Below are positions 16,956-25,295 of a DNA stretch of 25,958 nucleotides, one piece after another. Source of the stretch: Chara braunii (taxonomy: Eukaryota > Streptophyta > Charophyceae > Charales > Characeae); the NCBI GenBank assembly GCA_003427395.1, contig BFEA01000102.1, positions 2,713,674 through 2,739,631 on the forward strand, given 5' to 3'. Made by a program: the position numbers and the translations under genes. The notes beneath the pieces were generated by a model, which was not told the origin of the DNA, ran no database searches, and saw nothing but the letters and a program-made list of their open reading frames with translations. Position 1 is the stretch's first letter, and every line of letters begins with the position of its first letter.

Positions 16956-17137
16956 GTGCCACGTCAGCCATACATCAGCAGCACTGACACATCATCCGTG
17001 CCATGTCAACGATAGGTCAACAGCAAGGCCACGTCATCCGTGCCACATCAGCGATAGGTCAACAGCAGGGCCACGTCATCCGTGCCACATCAGCAATAGG
17101 TCAACAGCAGGGCCACGTCATCCGTGCCACAACACGT
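16956..17137 (+). repeat. 42-bp minisatellite with CCACGTCA motifs
   Basis: Units starting GTGCCA begin at 16956 (diverged), 16998, 17040 and 17082, with a partial unit at 17124. The period of 42 keeps reading frame, so open frames show a 14-residue repeat, but no start or domain supports translation. CCACGTCA occurs at 17029, 17071 and 17113 in phase, and at 16959 out of phase. CCACGTCA/TGACGTGG is a typical plant bZIP-type ACGT core. Confidence 0.92.
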
Positions 17138-17181
17138 CAAAAGTACGAGTGCCACGGCAGCACCGAGTCTGAAGCCCGACT

Positions 17182-18904
17182 GTGCTCAGGCGCAGCGCCC
17201 GGATCGCTGCACATCAAGGATCTGTCGTACCTACACCTGCCCCTCCAGTACGTCAGCAATGCCATCAACACCGTCAAACTTCTAGCAGGAGCCAACAGCC
17301 AGAAACAACAGACATGGCCGCCACAGCAGCGAGCCCTCCCAGGGGCCCGGCAGCGACACCTGGTCAAGGCTCACCAGGACTGTGTCTGCCCGGCCTGCAA
17401 GGGTAGATGCCTGGAGAGACAGTCGAGGCTTTTCACCTACGCATTGCAAAATGCTTGGTGTTCGTCGACACTGAATTGAAGCGTCTTACTGAAGTGGAGG
17501 CCGCTTGTGTTTGGGCCGCAGCACAAGCTGCAGAGGAACAGTGGCAACAGCAGCCCGAGGTTGCAGCAGCACAGAACCACTTCTACAAGGATGCACGTGC
17601 AGCACTGCAACAGCACCAGATGGACTATGCAGACACTCTCCAAGCATGGAAATTCACTCCAATGAAGAGCCAGCCAAATCCAACCATCGAAGAACAGACC
17701 ATGTAAGCGATCTCCAAGATGATCGTGCAACTCATTCTGACCTGCAACTCGCTGCGGCAAGTGCTGCAGAGACTCTCATGCACGATAGCAGACGCCACGG
17801 ACCATCAGAATGGCACCAACTTCAACTTCCATGCACAAAATTAAGACTTGGAGAATAGGGAAGCAATCTCACCAGGCAGTGGACCTAGTAGCAGCCAGCC
17901 GGCTACACAACAACTGGAACAACGGATCGACCACGTGACCGCCAACATCGGCGACATCGGCACGTTCGCAGGACCAGCGACGATCAGTCAACAGCTATCT
18001 CCGTTGAAGACCGACATTCAAAAGCTGCAGCAGCAACCAGGCAGCAGCAGCACCCCTCGACCGTTCAAGTTGCCGACGTTCAAGATTGAAAAACTTGACG
18101 ACTGCCACATGACCGATCCACTCACTTGGTGGCAAGGATTCACCACGGAGTTGGAACTTCACGAAGTCCCCGAGCGTCTCAAGATTGCAGCCCTCTACCT
18201 CAACAGCAAGGATGCTTGCCAAATTTGGCTCAACCACATGGGGGTACAAGAGGGGGTCAACATGGGGAATTTGAACACCAAGATCCCCCGGGACACCATC
18301 GCCAGCAAGTGGAAGTCAAGGTTCATCGTCAATGACGCCAAGGAACGGGGCATGAACCAAATCTTCAAATGTTCCACGGAAGTCAGCCCACGCGCAATTG
18401 GTTGACCGAATGGCAAAAGATCGTTGCCATTCCGAACTTGAACATGTCGTTGGAACACATGTGGCGTGAGTTCTTCCAACATTCGGTTGATTGCTTGACG
18501 TTGGCCCTTGGAGTGAAGCAGAGCTATGACGACTTCAACTCGAGCATCACCCGGGATCACTCCATCTTGGCATGCTGCTAAAGAAAAGCAAGGGCAACCG
18601 AATTTTGTGGAGAAAGGAAAAGGACAACGGACACAGCCCGTGGCTGTCGTTCAATCAAATGGACACCTCGAGGAAAAGGAGGTCAAGTGAAGGAGACCAA
18701 GTGAATGTCGTCCTGGTGCAACGCACAACTCCAAGAAAAAGGAGGCAAAATCCGCGTCGACATCGGGAGCGAGACAACCAAACCTGCCATGGGTCAAGTT
18801 CAACCTCACCAAAGACCAATACAAGCTTTGACAAAAGTGGGGATGTTGTACACTCCCCAACACAATGGCCCGTCAAAGTCAAAGAGGATGTTCGACCCTA
18901 GCCG
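17182..18904 (+). pseudogene. gag remnant of element 2
   Basis: The N-terminal part opens at a GTG at 17182 with LRRSARIAA and Pro/Ala/Gln-rich sequence. It continues at 17407-17706 with a Gln/Ala-rich helix-like stretch. The best segment, 17848-18405, has PRPFKLPTFKIEKLDD then DPLTWWQGFTTELELHEVPE and IAALYLNSKDACQIWLNHM, a capsid pattern I associate with charophyte retroelements. After a frameshift at about 18390 it goes on as NWLTEWQKIVAIPNLNM. At about 18838-18895 CCTLPNTMARQSQRGC looks like a zinc knuckle that has lost its spacing and histidine. At least four breaks separate the pieces. Confidence 0.85.
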
Positions 18905-19214
18905 AGCTTCGGAAGTTGAGTTCCATGGGAAGTGAGGCAACTCCACTTCCTATTCCACCGAACCCAGCTGCCTTGCTAGCAGACTCCTACACGTCCGGGG
19001 AGCATGCGGATGTTGCAAGTTCTCGCTACAATTACGAGGACTACGTTGTCCAGCTGGTCCCTTCGTTGGACCAACACGTGCAACTCTCTAGGACATGTGG
19101 GTTTCACCACGGTCAGCAAGTGACTCAACATCTCCGCCATTGACTACAACTCGGAATTCGTCGTCATGGTCGATCTTGAGGACCTCGACCCGTTGACTAC
19201 AAGACTTCCAATGG
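18905..19214 (+). pseudogene. gag-protease spacer of element 2
   Basis: A short open segment from 18865 to 19143 carries Ser/Ala/Pro-rich sequence without a recognised domain. It joins the zinc-knuckle region to the protease segment and is probably decayed linker. Confidence 0.45.
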
Positions 19215-19590
19215 ATGCCTCTTCCCCACTCTGGTTCCTTGCCGAAATCCAATTGCAATGCCTTGATGGCTCATTTATGTGAGTTTTTCCACACTGAAGT
19301 ACCAGCTCCGTTGACAGACGTCCAAGTAGCGGTTGTGGACCTTTGCGAGCACCTTGCGAAGATCGACCACGATTACGCAACACAACGGTATGACGACATC
19401 AATGCCTCGTTGCTTGACATCCGCATTCACATCGGGAAGGCAACCTGCAGTACCTTGATTGATTGTGGAGCTACTCACAATTCCAACCAAGATTTCATCA
19501 CTCGCACGTCTTGGGCCGCGCATTCGAAGGAAGTCAGAGTCCACGGACGTTACATTGGTCGTCAACATTCGAAGGAAGTCACAATCCATG
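19215..19590 (+). pseudogene. Protease remnant of element 2, truncated
   Basis: The segment reads VDLCEHLAKIDHDYATQRYD and LLDIRIHIGKATCSTLIDCG, then ATHN. Its active-site motif is DCGA, with Asp at 19461-19463; DCG replaces the usual DSG or DTG, as in some plant elements. About 20 codons after DCGATHN a 45-bp near-repeat begins (CATTCGAAGGAAGTCA at 19521 and 19566). The rest of the protease, including its usual G-M-x-W-L end, is missing. Confidence 0.82.
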
Positions 19591-19970
19591 GTCTTCGGCC
19601 TCACGATTGCCCTGACCACCTTCCAAGTGGCAATGATGATTGAGTTCCGAGATATGTTGGACCAGTTCGTACTTATGTACCTCGACGACATCTCGGTGTA
19701 TAGTCAGACATTGGACGAGCACATTGAAAACCTCCGCACCATTTTTGATCAGCTTGGTATTGCGTTAAAAGGCTAACCGCGACAAATGCGAGTTTTCTCG
19801 CCAAGAACTCAAGTACTTCGGCCACTTTGTGACGCCACCAGGCATCCGTCCGCTCGTGGACAAAATTCAAGCCATCCAAGATTATCGAAACCCACCAACA
19901 CCACAAAGGTTCGCTCTTTCATGAGATTGGTCGAGTACTACCAACGCTTCATTAGCGGTTACCCATGAAT
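19590..19970 (+). pseudogene. Reverse transcriptase remnant of element 2, first half deleted
   Basis: Directly after the duplicated protease fragment come MVFGLTIALTTFQVAMM and FRDMLDQFVLMYLDDISVYS, with the catalytic YLDD at 19678-19689. Then come HIENLRTIFDQL and, after a frameshift at about 19770, NRDKCEFSRQELKYFGHFVT and later VRSFMRLVEYYQRFISGY. The fingers and first palm aspartate that should precede the FGLT motif are absent. The deletion joins protease to mid-RT. Confidence 0.92.
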
Positions 19971-20504
19971 CACCACACCCTTGTCCTCGAAGGTGCCTCG
20001 ATTTCACCGATGCAATGCGGACTACATACCACAAGCTTAAGACGACAATGCTCATGGCTCCCGTTTTTAGCATCTACCCCACCTTGCCGACGCGAGTGAC
20101 CATCGACGCTTCAGGTTACGACATTGGTACAATTTGGAGCAACACAACGGTAAAGATCGGCATCCATTGAGTACTTCAGCCAAAATGTGCCCCCCATCAA
20201 CTTGCTTGATGATGTGAGGAAGGAGTTGCTTGTTCTTGTCACGGTACTCGAGTGATGGCGACACGTCCTCCTCGGGGGTCATAAGTTCACATGGGCGACC
20301 GACAATACCCCGTTGAACTACGACAAGACGCAAGACACAGTGGGTAGCACGATTGGGCGATGGATGTACTACATCGACCAGTTCAACATCACACCGAAGC
20401 ATATTTCGTACCTCAGCAATCGGTTGACGTATGCCCTCTCGCAGCGCCCAGATCTTTGCGCAATGACGCATCACGCCTTTGCATTCAACAAGGAATTACA
20501 TTAG
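19971..20504 (+). pseudogene. RNase H remnant of element 2
   Basis: RVTIDASGYDIGTIW at about 20090-20140 carries the first catalytic Asp. LLGGHKFTWATDN at about 20270-20305 gives the TDN motif, then TQDTVGSTIGRWMYYIDQFN and LSNRLTYALSQRPDLC. In-frame stops at about 20168 and 20250 interrupt it. The order and spacing match the Ty3/gypsy RNase H domain. Confidence 0.88.
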
Positions 20505-21720
20505 CATTTCGTACGACGATACAAGTTCAATCAAGAGTTCGCATCACTCTGCAAGAGCCTTCTTCGGACCACCCGTCGACCAGCCATTACCACATCATTG
20601 ATAGCTACTTGCTTCTGCATAGCTTAGGCAAGGACTTGCTATGCGTGTTGAACGACCATCAGTTACGGACTCGCCTTCTTGATAAGTCACACGACTCGCA
20701 GTTCGCCATACACTTCGCAATCAATCGGACGGTCACACGACTTCGTCAGCGATTCCGTTGGCCCGATATCATCACCGACGTCACGCGGTATTGTGAGTCT
20801 TGCGAGGTTTTGTCAATGTAACAAGCCTCGCAACCGCAACCCCTACGGCCAGTTGCAACCGTTGCCAATTCCCCAGGAACCCGAAATGTCTATTGCTATG
20901 GATGTGACCGCCCCTTCCCTCGTGATCGTCTCGGCCACAACGGTATCCTTATGGTCGTTAACCGATTAAGTACGGGTGATTTCTTCCATGCCAATCCACA
21001 CGACTACTCCACACGACTACTCCACACGACTACTCCACACGACTACTCCACACGACTACTCCTAAGCTCTCACGACTCTTGCAGACCGTCTGGATTTGCA
21101 AACACAACGTTCCGAAAGACATTGTTAGTGACTGCTGCACTCGATTCATGTTGGCATTTTGAACTTCCCTGGTGAAGGAATCTGGCACCAAGATGAAACT
21201 AAGTTCAGCTCGACACCCACAAACGGAGGGGCAAATGGAGCAGGCTCTTCAAAGCACTCAAACGATGCTCCGTACGCTCATCCGTCTGGATTAGAAAGAC
21301 TGGGTTGACCGCCTCCGCGACATCAAATTCGCATGCAACACTTCGTTGCATCCAACGATTGTCGTGACTCCTTTCATGTGCACCACGATGGCCGAAAAGG
21401 TCGTATCTACATCAATCTTCTCTTCCCTCGAGCAGCTGACATAGACGCCCCTTGCTCTCCCGCCTCCGTTTGGAAGCTTCGGGACTTGCTGGCCAAAGCC
21501 CGCGCCAACATGCAAAAGGCCCGAGTGTGCGTGCAACAACAACCTAATCAGCGTTGTGTACCATGTCCCATTCGCACGGGTGACCTCGTATGGGTTTCCT
21601 CCAAGTAGTTCGCACTCAAACCAGATGTGCGCAAACTCCTCCCCAAGTGGTTTGGACCATGGAGCGTTACGTCAACCGCTGGCCTGACTGCCCGTCCTTC
21701 ATCATTGACATCCCGACACA
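20505..21720 (+). pseudogene. Integrase remnant of element 2
   Basis: The zinc-binding part at about 20680-20830 includes KSHDSQFAIH, RLRQRFRWPDI and YCESCEV. The core starts with IAMDVT, first catalytic Asp at 20901-20903. It then frameshifts to GILMVVNRLST at about 20940, after which a 13-bp minisatellite interrupts it. The second Asp is in SDCCTRF at 21130-21132. The Glu is in EGQMEQALQS at 21238-21240, exactly 36 codons later in the same frame, which is the D-35-E spacing. The C-terminal part holds GDLVWVSSK and LLPKWFGPWSV (a GPY/F-type module). Stops at about 21293 and 21606 confirm decay. Confidence 0.93.
20996..21060 (+). repeat. 13-bp minisatellite inside integrase, five perfect units
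   Basis: CCACACGACTACT is repeated five times without change from 20996 to 21060. Sixty-five bases is not a multiple of 3, so the array shifts frame between the first and second catalytic aspartates. Confidence 0.97.
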
Positions 21721-21819
21721 TTCCCGATCCACCCAGTCTTTTCTACGCATCAGCTGGCTACTTACATACCAGCCAAGAGGGACGACTTCTCGGGTCAATG
21801 ATCACAGGACCCTACCACT

Positions 21820-22047
21820 GTGGATGGTCATCATGAGATCGATCAGGCCATCACATATCGCAAGTATGGCAACAAGCCGACTCAGTACAAGGTCACCTTC
21901 AAGCATTGCAACCATGACAACACACGTTGGATTTCGCGAGCAGACTTGCAAGCATCCACACCACTCATTTACGCTGACTACAAGAAGCGACGACCATCGA
22001 AGAAAGCTTTACAACCCAAATCTGCAATAAAACTTAGGGGGGTGTAG
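21820..22047 (+). pseudogene. Chromodomain of element 2
   Basis: HHEIDQAITYRKYG, QYKVTFKHCNHDNTRWISRA and DLQASTPLIYADY follow the chromodomain pattern: E-I-x-x-I, Y-x-V-x-F, a W in the last strand and a C-terminal helix. The segment is open to a stop at the polypurine tract and is the least damaged domain of the element. Chromodomains at this position mark chromoviruses and bind modified histone tails. Upstream stops mean it is not joined to a functional integrase. Confidence 0.85.
22033..22042 (+). promoter_or_regulatory. Polypurine tract of element 2
   Basis: AGGGGGG ends immediately before TGTAGGCAGG at 22043, the TG-starting LTR boundary. It overlaps the last codons of the chromodomain segment. 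Confidence 0.82.
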
Positions 22048-22077
22048 GCAGGAGGTGGGGGCGTGAGGGAGTCTCAG

Positions 22078-22236
22078 TGGGTGTTTAGGGGGTATTCAAA
22101 GGTTGTTTGGGGGGTTCTGTGGGGGAGGTTCAAGGGGTGTTTGGGGGCTATTTCAAGGGTTCTCTGAGGGGGGGTCAGGGTGTGTTTGTGGGGTGTTCGG
22201 GGAGGCGGACAGGGGTGTTTGGGGGGTTCGTGAACA
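22078..22236 (+). repeat. G-tract array in the LTR U3
   Basis: Many runs of four to seven G are separated by short TTTC, TTCA or TGTTT spacers (for example GGGTGTTTAGGGGG and GGGGTGTTTGGGGG). The plus strand has strong G-quadruplex potential. Confidence 0.8.
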
Positions 22237-22288
22237 GAACTAAAGAGGGGGACAAACACAGGGCTAGACAGTGTAGACACAAACGCTC

Positions 22289-22295
22289 TATAAAA
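22289..22295 (+). promoter_or_regulatory. TATA box of the element 2 LTR
   Basis: TATAAAA lies within CGCTCTATAAAAGTGAGAGC. It is 246 bases into the LTR, which places transcription start near 22320 if it works like other plant LTR promoters. Confidence 0.75.
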
Positions 22296-22341
22296 GTGAG
22301 AGCATGAAAATGGTGTGAAGTGCTGCTCTGCTCTCACTTTT
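22292..22341 (+). ncRNA. Perfect 13-bp hairpin spanning the TATA box and predicted start
   Basis: AAAAGTGAGAGCA (22292-22304) pairs perfectly with TGCTCTCACTTTT (22329-22341) around a 24-base loop. A smaller hairpin, TGTCGG/CCGACA, lies at 22376-22392. Confidence 0.7.
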
Positions 22342-22546
22342 GTGGAGCCTACGAAGCTTCCCGGGGCTGAAAGTTTGTCGGTGAGGCCGACAGAGCTATG
22401 CAGGTCCGGTAGGACCCCTGCTGATTCCTTTTTCCGACTGTGGGGCGTGTACCGGTCGCCTACCGGTCAGCGGCAACAGCACCTACCATAGGGAGGTCGG
22501 CCGCCTACGTTTTAGGGGCACCAACGGTCGGCCAGACTACCCTCCT

Positions 22547-22703
22547 GGTTACCCTTTTCTTTTTCATTTTTAGTTGCTTGGTAGATGACCCCTTTCTTCA
22601 CTGGCAAGAAAGAGGAAATGAAAAGTCCGGGGTTTACCTATTGCCAAAAGCACACCAGTTACCCTTTCTTATTTGTTTCTGTTAGTGGTAGGTGACCCCA
22701 AGC
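22547..22703 (+). repeat. Diverged direct repeat, ~110-bp period
   Basis: GGTTACCCTTTTC...TTAGTTGCTTGGTAGATGACCCC (from 22548) recurs as AGTTACCCTTTC...TTAGTGGTAGGTGACCCC (from 22658). It may mark sequence flanking the LTR end, or internal LTR duplication. Confidence 0.65.
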
Positions 22704-22814
22704 ACCCTGGCTATATCAGTCACAGTTTCTGAGCCCACCCATCTAAGCCTCAGTTCACGAACTTGCCAACATCAAGTCAGAAAAAGATCACTGCTAATAA
22801 CTCGACATGCCATC

Positions 22815-23010
22815 CATGTGGTTGCATCCCTGAGTTGCATCAGACAAGTTCTGGGTTCAAGGCCCACTCAGGTTATACCCTGCCTGGAACCACGTTGATT
22901 ACATAGCTGAGACGAGTTGCACCATTCAAGATAGGTTCTGGGTTCAAGGCCCGAACAGCATTGATTGCATAGCCGCAATGAGTTGCACCATCCAGTAACC
23001 CTAGCAGATT
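22815..23010 (+). repeat. Tandem tRNA-like (SINE-type) units
   Basis: GTTCTGGGTTCAAGGCCC occurs at 22848-22865 and 22935-22952; GGGTTCAAGGCCC resembles a Pol III B box. Each is preceded by GAGTTGCA(T/C)CA, and a third GAGTTGCACCATCCAG at 22980 lacks the B box. Before the second B box, ACATAGCTGAGACGAG resembles an A box about 35 bases upstream. This looks like duplicated heads of a tRNA-derived SINE. Confidence 0.55.
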
Positions 23011-23489
23011 CAAGAACTTGGCCGGGAGGAGAGGGTAGGCTAGCCAGTTGTAGATGAGACATACCTGTAAAACTTCTGTGGATGAATTCTAGAGATTCAG
23101 TGATTGAATTCCAGGACAGTCGTATATTTTTCTCTCACATCACATATTTTTAACTGGCGTTCTGCCATGTCATGGAACATATCTTCTTTCACTACCTACC
23201 TACCACTAAACATTTCGTTACCTCTCCCCACCGAGAGAGGTAACCTCCCTTCACCGAAGAGAGGTAGAAAGCTATGCTTGCAGGGATCCCTGCTCTGGAT
23301 AGCTCTTGGGCCTCTCTGTAGGTTCGAAGATAATACCTTAAAAAAGCCGTTCAGTCAGAAGCATCCCCCAAACAGCGCTCTGGACCAGCAACAAGCCCTC
23401 AACGTCACTGTTCATGCATCGGGAACTCTATGAGACAAACCACCGTGCGCCACTATGCTGTGTACTCCTAAAGGCACAGCCCATGGGAT
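23011..23489. other. Unassigned spacer with a 9-bp hairpin
   Basis: TTACCTCTC (23218-23226) pairs perfectly with GAGAGGTAA (23235-23243), and a second AGAGAGGTAG follows near 23262. Open frames in this stretch show no domain. Confidence 0.6.
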
Positions 23490-23847
23490 TTTTTTCCCCT
23501 TCCCCCCCTTCTTTTCCTTCTTCCTCCCTTTTTTTCTCCTCCTCTTTTTTTACACCACCTCTACCTTTCGCAGGCGAACGCGAAATGCAAAAGGAAAAAA
23601 AAAAAGCAAAATGTAGCCTAGACCGCAGTCTTCGGAGGCCGGGCACCACCGGAGCAGAATGGCCGGCAGCACCAGCCAAAAGCTTAAAAAAGGTCAAGCT
23701 GGTGCTTCGGGAAAGCTTGGCGTGCAGTTCTTTTGTGCCTCAGCAAAAAGAGGCTCGGAGGTAGTGGTGGGGTTTAAAGGGCAACGGCCTTGAGATATCA
23801 TCGTGAAACAGACCGGCCCAAGGTAATTCAGGAATGTCATTCATCTA
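23490..23847. other. Pyrimidine-rich run then unassigned sequence
   Basis: T/C-rich sequence at about 23490-23552 is followed by an A-rich run at 23590-23612. From 23613 to 23847 no repeat partner or domain was recognised. Confidence 0.55.
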
Positions 23848-23916
23848 GCTCCATCTGAATTCGAACACAGGTCTGTATTTCAACAGTTGGTGGGTGAACC
23901 AACTGAGCTAGGCCCG
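23848..23916 (-). pseudogene. tRNA-derived relic
   Basis: Read on the minus strand, GGGCCTAGCTCAGTTGGTTC is an excellent tRNA 5' end and D-arm with A box. CTGTTGAAATACAG sits at the anticodon-arm position, and CTGTGTTCGAATTCAG is a T-arm with B box. The D-stem does not close (CACC where GAGC is expected), and the 3' acceptor strand is missing. It is a tRNA pseudogene or SINE head. The anticodon cannot be assigned safely, although GAA is in the loop. Confidence 0.55.
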
Positions 23917-24080
23917 TTGTTGTTGTTTTTTCCCCACCTGGGAAAACTTCAAAAGTCTCCAAGCACAACCACAAACACCCCAAGAGAAAAAAGGTAAAAG
24001 AAGGGAAAAAAGAACCTACGACACTGAACAATGCCTCGGAACCAATCACATGTCGTGAAATCGTCCTCTGACACAGGGAG
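23917..24080. other. Unassigned spacer
   Basis: Mixed sequence with an A/G-rich run at about 23983-24012. Nothing recognised. Confidence 0.5.
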
Positions 24081-24267
24081 TAGAGCCACAAGTACACGGC
24101 CCCCACCTTGCAGTCCAAAACTCGTCGCCCCAAGAAAAAGAGGCTGAAACGTCACACACGAGAACCGCCATTGATAAATTCAATTGGTGGCATCGTTTTC
24201 GTTTCGCGCCTCGAGAATTTAAAGTGTCGGACCCGCGGCCCAGGTGCCCAAGTACTGGTGGTTTAAA
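24081..24267 (+). repeat. ~190-bp dispersed repeat with inverted ends, copy 3
   Basis: This is a close relative of 3494-3680 in the same orientation. It starts AGAGCCACAAGTACACGGCC and ends CAAGTACTGGTGGTTTAAA, so ...CCAC.AGTAC and GTACTGGTGG are inverted. The terminal 18 bases AAGTACTGGTGGTTTAAA occur again at 24307-24324, 57 bp downstream. Confidence 0.75.
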
Positions 24268-24389
24268 CCTGCAGCACGTTTCCAGCATTGGAGAAAAGTG
24301 CCTTGGAAGTACTGGTGGTTTAAAGGAGCCTGGTCCTCCTATCCATGTCTTTGCTTGTTTTTCATTTCCGAACGGGCCCAGCCCAAAGT

Positions 24390-24620
24390 AACACATTGAT
24401 TCTCAACCAAACCTCTGAAACAAACAGTCAGTGGGAGCCACACCTACATCAAACACATATTTTCTTCTTCTTCTTCTTTTAAAACAATGTCAATCACACC
24501 CACAGCAAACACCATTTCTTCTTTTCTCAACAGTTAGTGGCAACCGGACCCCCAGCAAACACTCTGTGCCTTAGTGGGAATCGTACCCACTGCAAACACT
24601 CCGTGCAAACTAGCAAGTCT
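24390..24620 (+). repeat. Diverged tandem array of CAAACAC units
   Basis: AGTGGGA.CC....CC(C)A...CAAACACTC-type units recur about four times (near 24430, 24490, 24537 and 24575) with spacers and a (TTC)n patch. GTGGGAATCGTACCCAC looks like the reverse of a tRNA T-arm, so the array may be tRNA-derived. Confidence 0.5.
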
Positions 24621-24631
24621 TTTGTTGTGCC

Positions 24632-24733
24632 ATTTGGACCATTTCTCGATTTGTGCGTATCATCCGCGCACACGGGCCATGCTATGCTAATCTTCTCTGT
24701 ATCATTCCAATTTCGATGGATGTCCCAAAGGAC
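24632..24733 (-). ncRNA. U6 snRNA copy, near full length, probably a pseudogene
   Basis: On the minus strand the sequence begins GTCCTTTGGGACATCC, then AAATTGGAATGATACAGAG and AGATTAGCAT. It goes on to GGCCCGTGTGCGCGGATGAT, ACGCACAAATCGAGAAATGG and TCCAAAT. This follows plant U6 along its whole 102 nt, including the ACAGAG box that pairs with the 5' splice site and the AGC triad region. Differences are a duplicated AGCAT (AGCATAGCATGG) and substitutions in the GCCCCTGCGCAAGG block. The usual Pol III T-run does not follow the 3' end. I see no plant upstream element (TCCCACATCG) or TATA near -30. I therefore favour a pseudogene, but expression cannot be excluded. Confidence 0.85.
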
Positions 24734-24892
24734 CTTGCAACAAGTTCAAGGCAGAAACAAAAACAAAGAAGAATCTTCGGATCAGTATATCGGATACTAC
24801 TATATCCCTTGTCTTACTGCCTTGAAATTCTGCTTTGTGAGAATTTCAAGGCAGTCGCAAAAGCGATACTGATCCATTTTCTTCTTGTTTTC
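24734..24892. repeat. Long foldback with 15-bp perfect inner stem
   Basis: CTGCCTTGAAATTCT (24817-24831) and AGAATTTCAAGGCAG (24840-24854) are perfect reverse complements with an 8-base loop. GGATCAGTAT (24779-24788) pairs with ATACTGATCC (24866-24875), and A/G-rich versus T/C-rich flanks extend the pairing outward. The whole could fold as an imperfect ~110-130-nt hairpin. It lies next to the U6 copy. Confidence 0.85.
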
Positions 24893-25295
24893 TTATTCAA
24901 AGATTTTTTTCTTGTTTTCTTTCCCCTTTTTGACTGGGTAGGACTAATTCTGAGGATTGCAAGAGCGTCCTCAAAATTCTGAAGATCTTCGAAAAAACAT
25001 CGCACATAAATGCAGCACGTCAATTCCACCCTTCAGAAACAGAGCCTATGCAATTATCCAGGCCATAGGAAAGCAATTGTCTCGAATGCGACCAGAAGCA
25101 AACCGCCACAAATAGCAACCATATGCAAACAACCACAAACAGACAAAACCAAGCCAAAGAGAAAGCAGACTACGAATAACCTGCTACGATCGGTCCAATC
25201 CTAGCCGCTCAATCCACTGAGGCGGAAAGCTGGTGAGGTCGTCCTGTGCCTTCATTTCTTTTCTGTTCTCTTCGCTGTGCTTTCTAAAGCAACCA
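24893..25295. other. Unassigned stretch with small palindromes
   Basis: T-rich, then mixed sequence. TGAGGA...TCCTCA with AATT flanks forms a short hairpin at about 24945-24978. GAAGATCTTC at 24981-24990 is a perfect palindrome. No gene was recognised. Confidence 0.55.

Larger units (their letters stand above)
17182..22560 (+). mobile_element. Degenerate Ty3/gypsy LTR retrotransposon (element 2)
   Basis: Gag, protease, RT, RNase H, integrase, chromodomain, polypurine tract and the start of a 3' LTR follow each other on the plus strand. Protein style differs from element 1, so this is a separate family. No 5' LTR and no TGGTATC-type primer site precede gag within the window, so the left end is lost or lies in unrecognised leader. 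The right edge at about 22560 is approximate, because no second LTR is available for comparison. Stops, frameshifts and an internal deletion make it inactive. Confidence 0.9.
22043..22560 (+). repeat. Start of the 3' LTR of element 2
   Basis: This begins TGTAGGCAGG next to the polypurine tract. The first ~190 bases are a G-rich U3 with repeated GGTGTTTGGGGG-type words. A TATA box follows at 22289. The 3' end is not defined because no partner LTR is in the window; 22560 is a placeholder. Confidence 0.7.

Noticed and set aside
16956-17137. CRISPR-like array of regularly spaced repeats
   Set aside because: Units are contiguous, with no unique spacers, in eukaryotic DNA. It is a minisatellite.
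16300-17181. 5' LTR of element 2
   Set aside because: I found no match to the LTR starting at 22043, no TG start or CA end in register, and no tRNA primer site next to gag.
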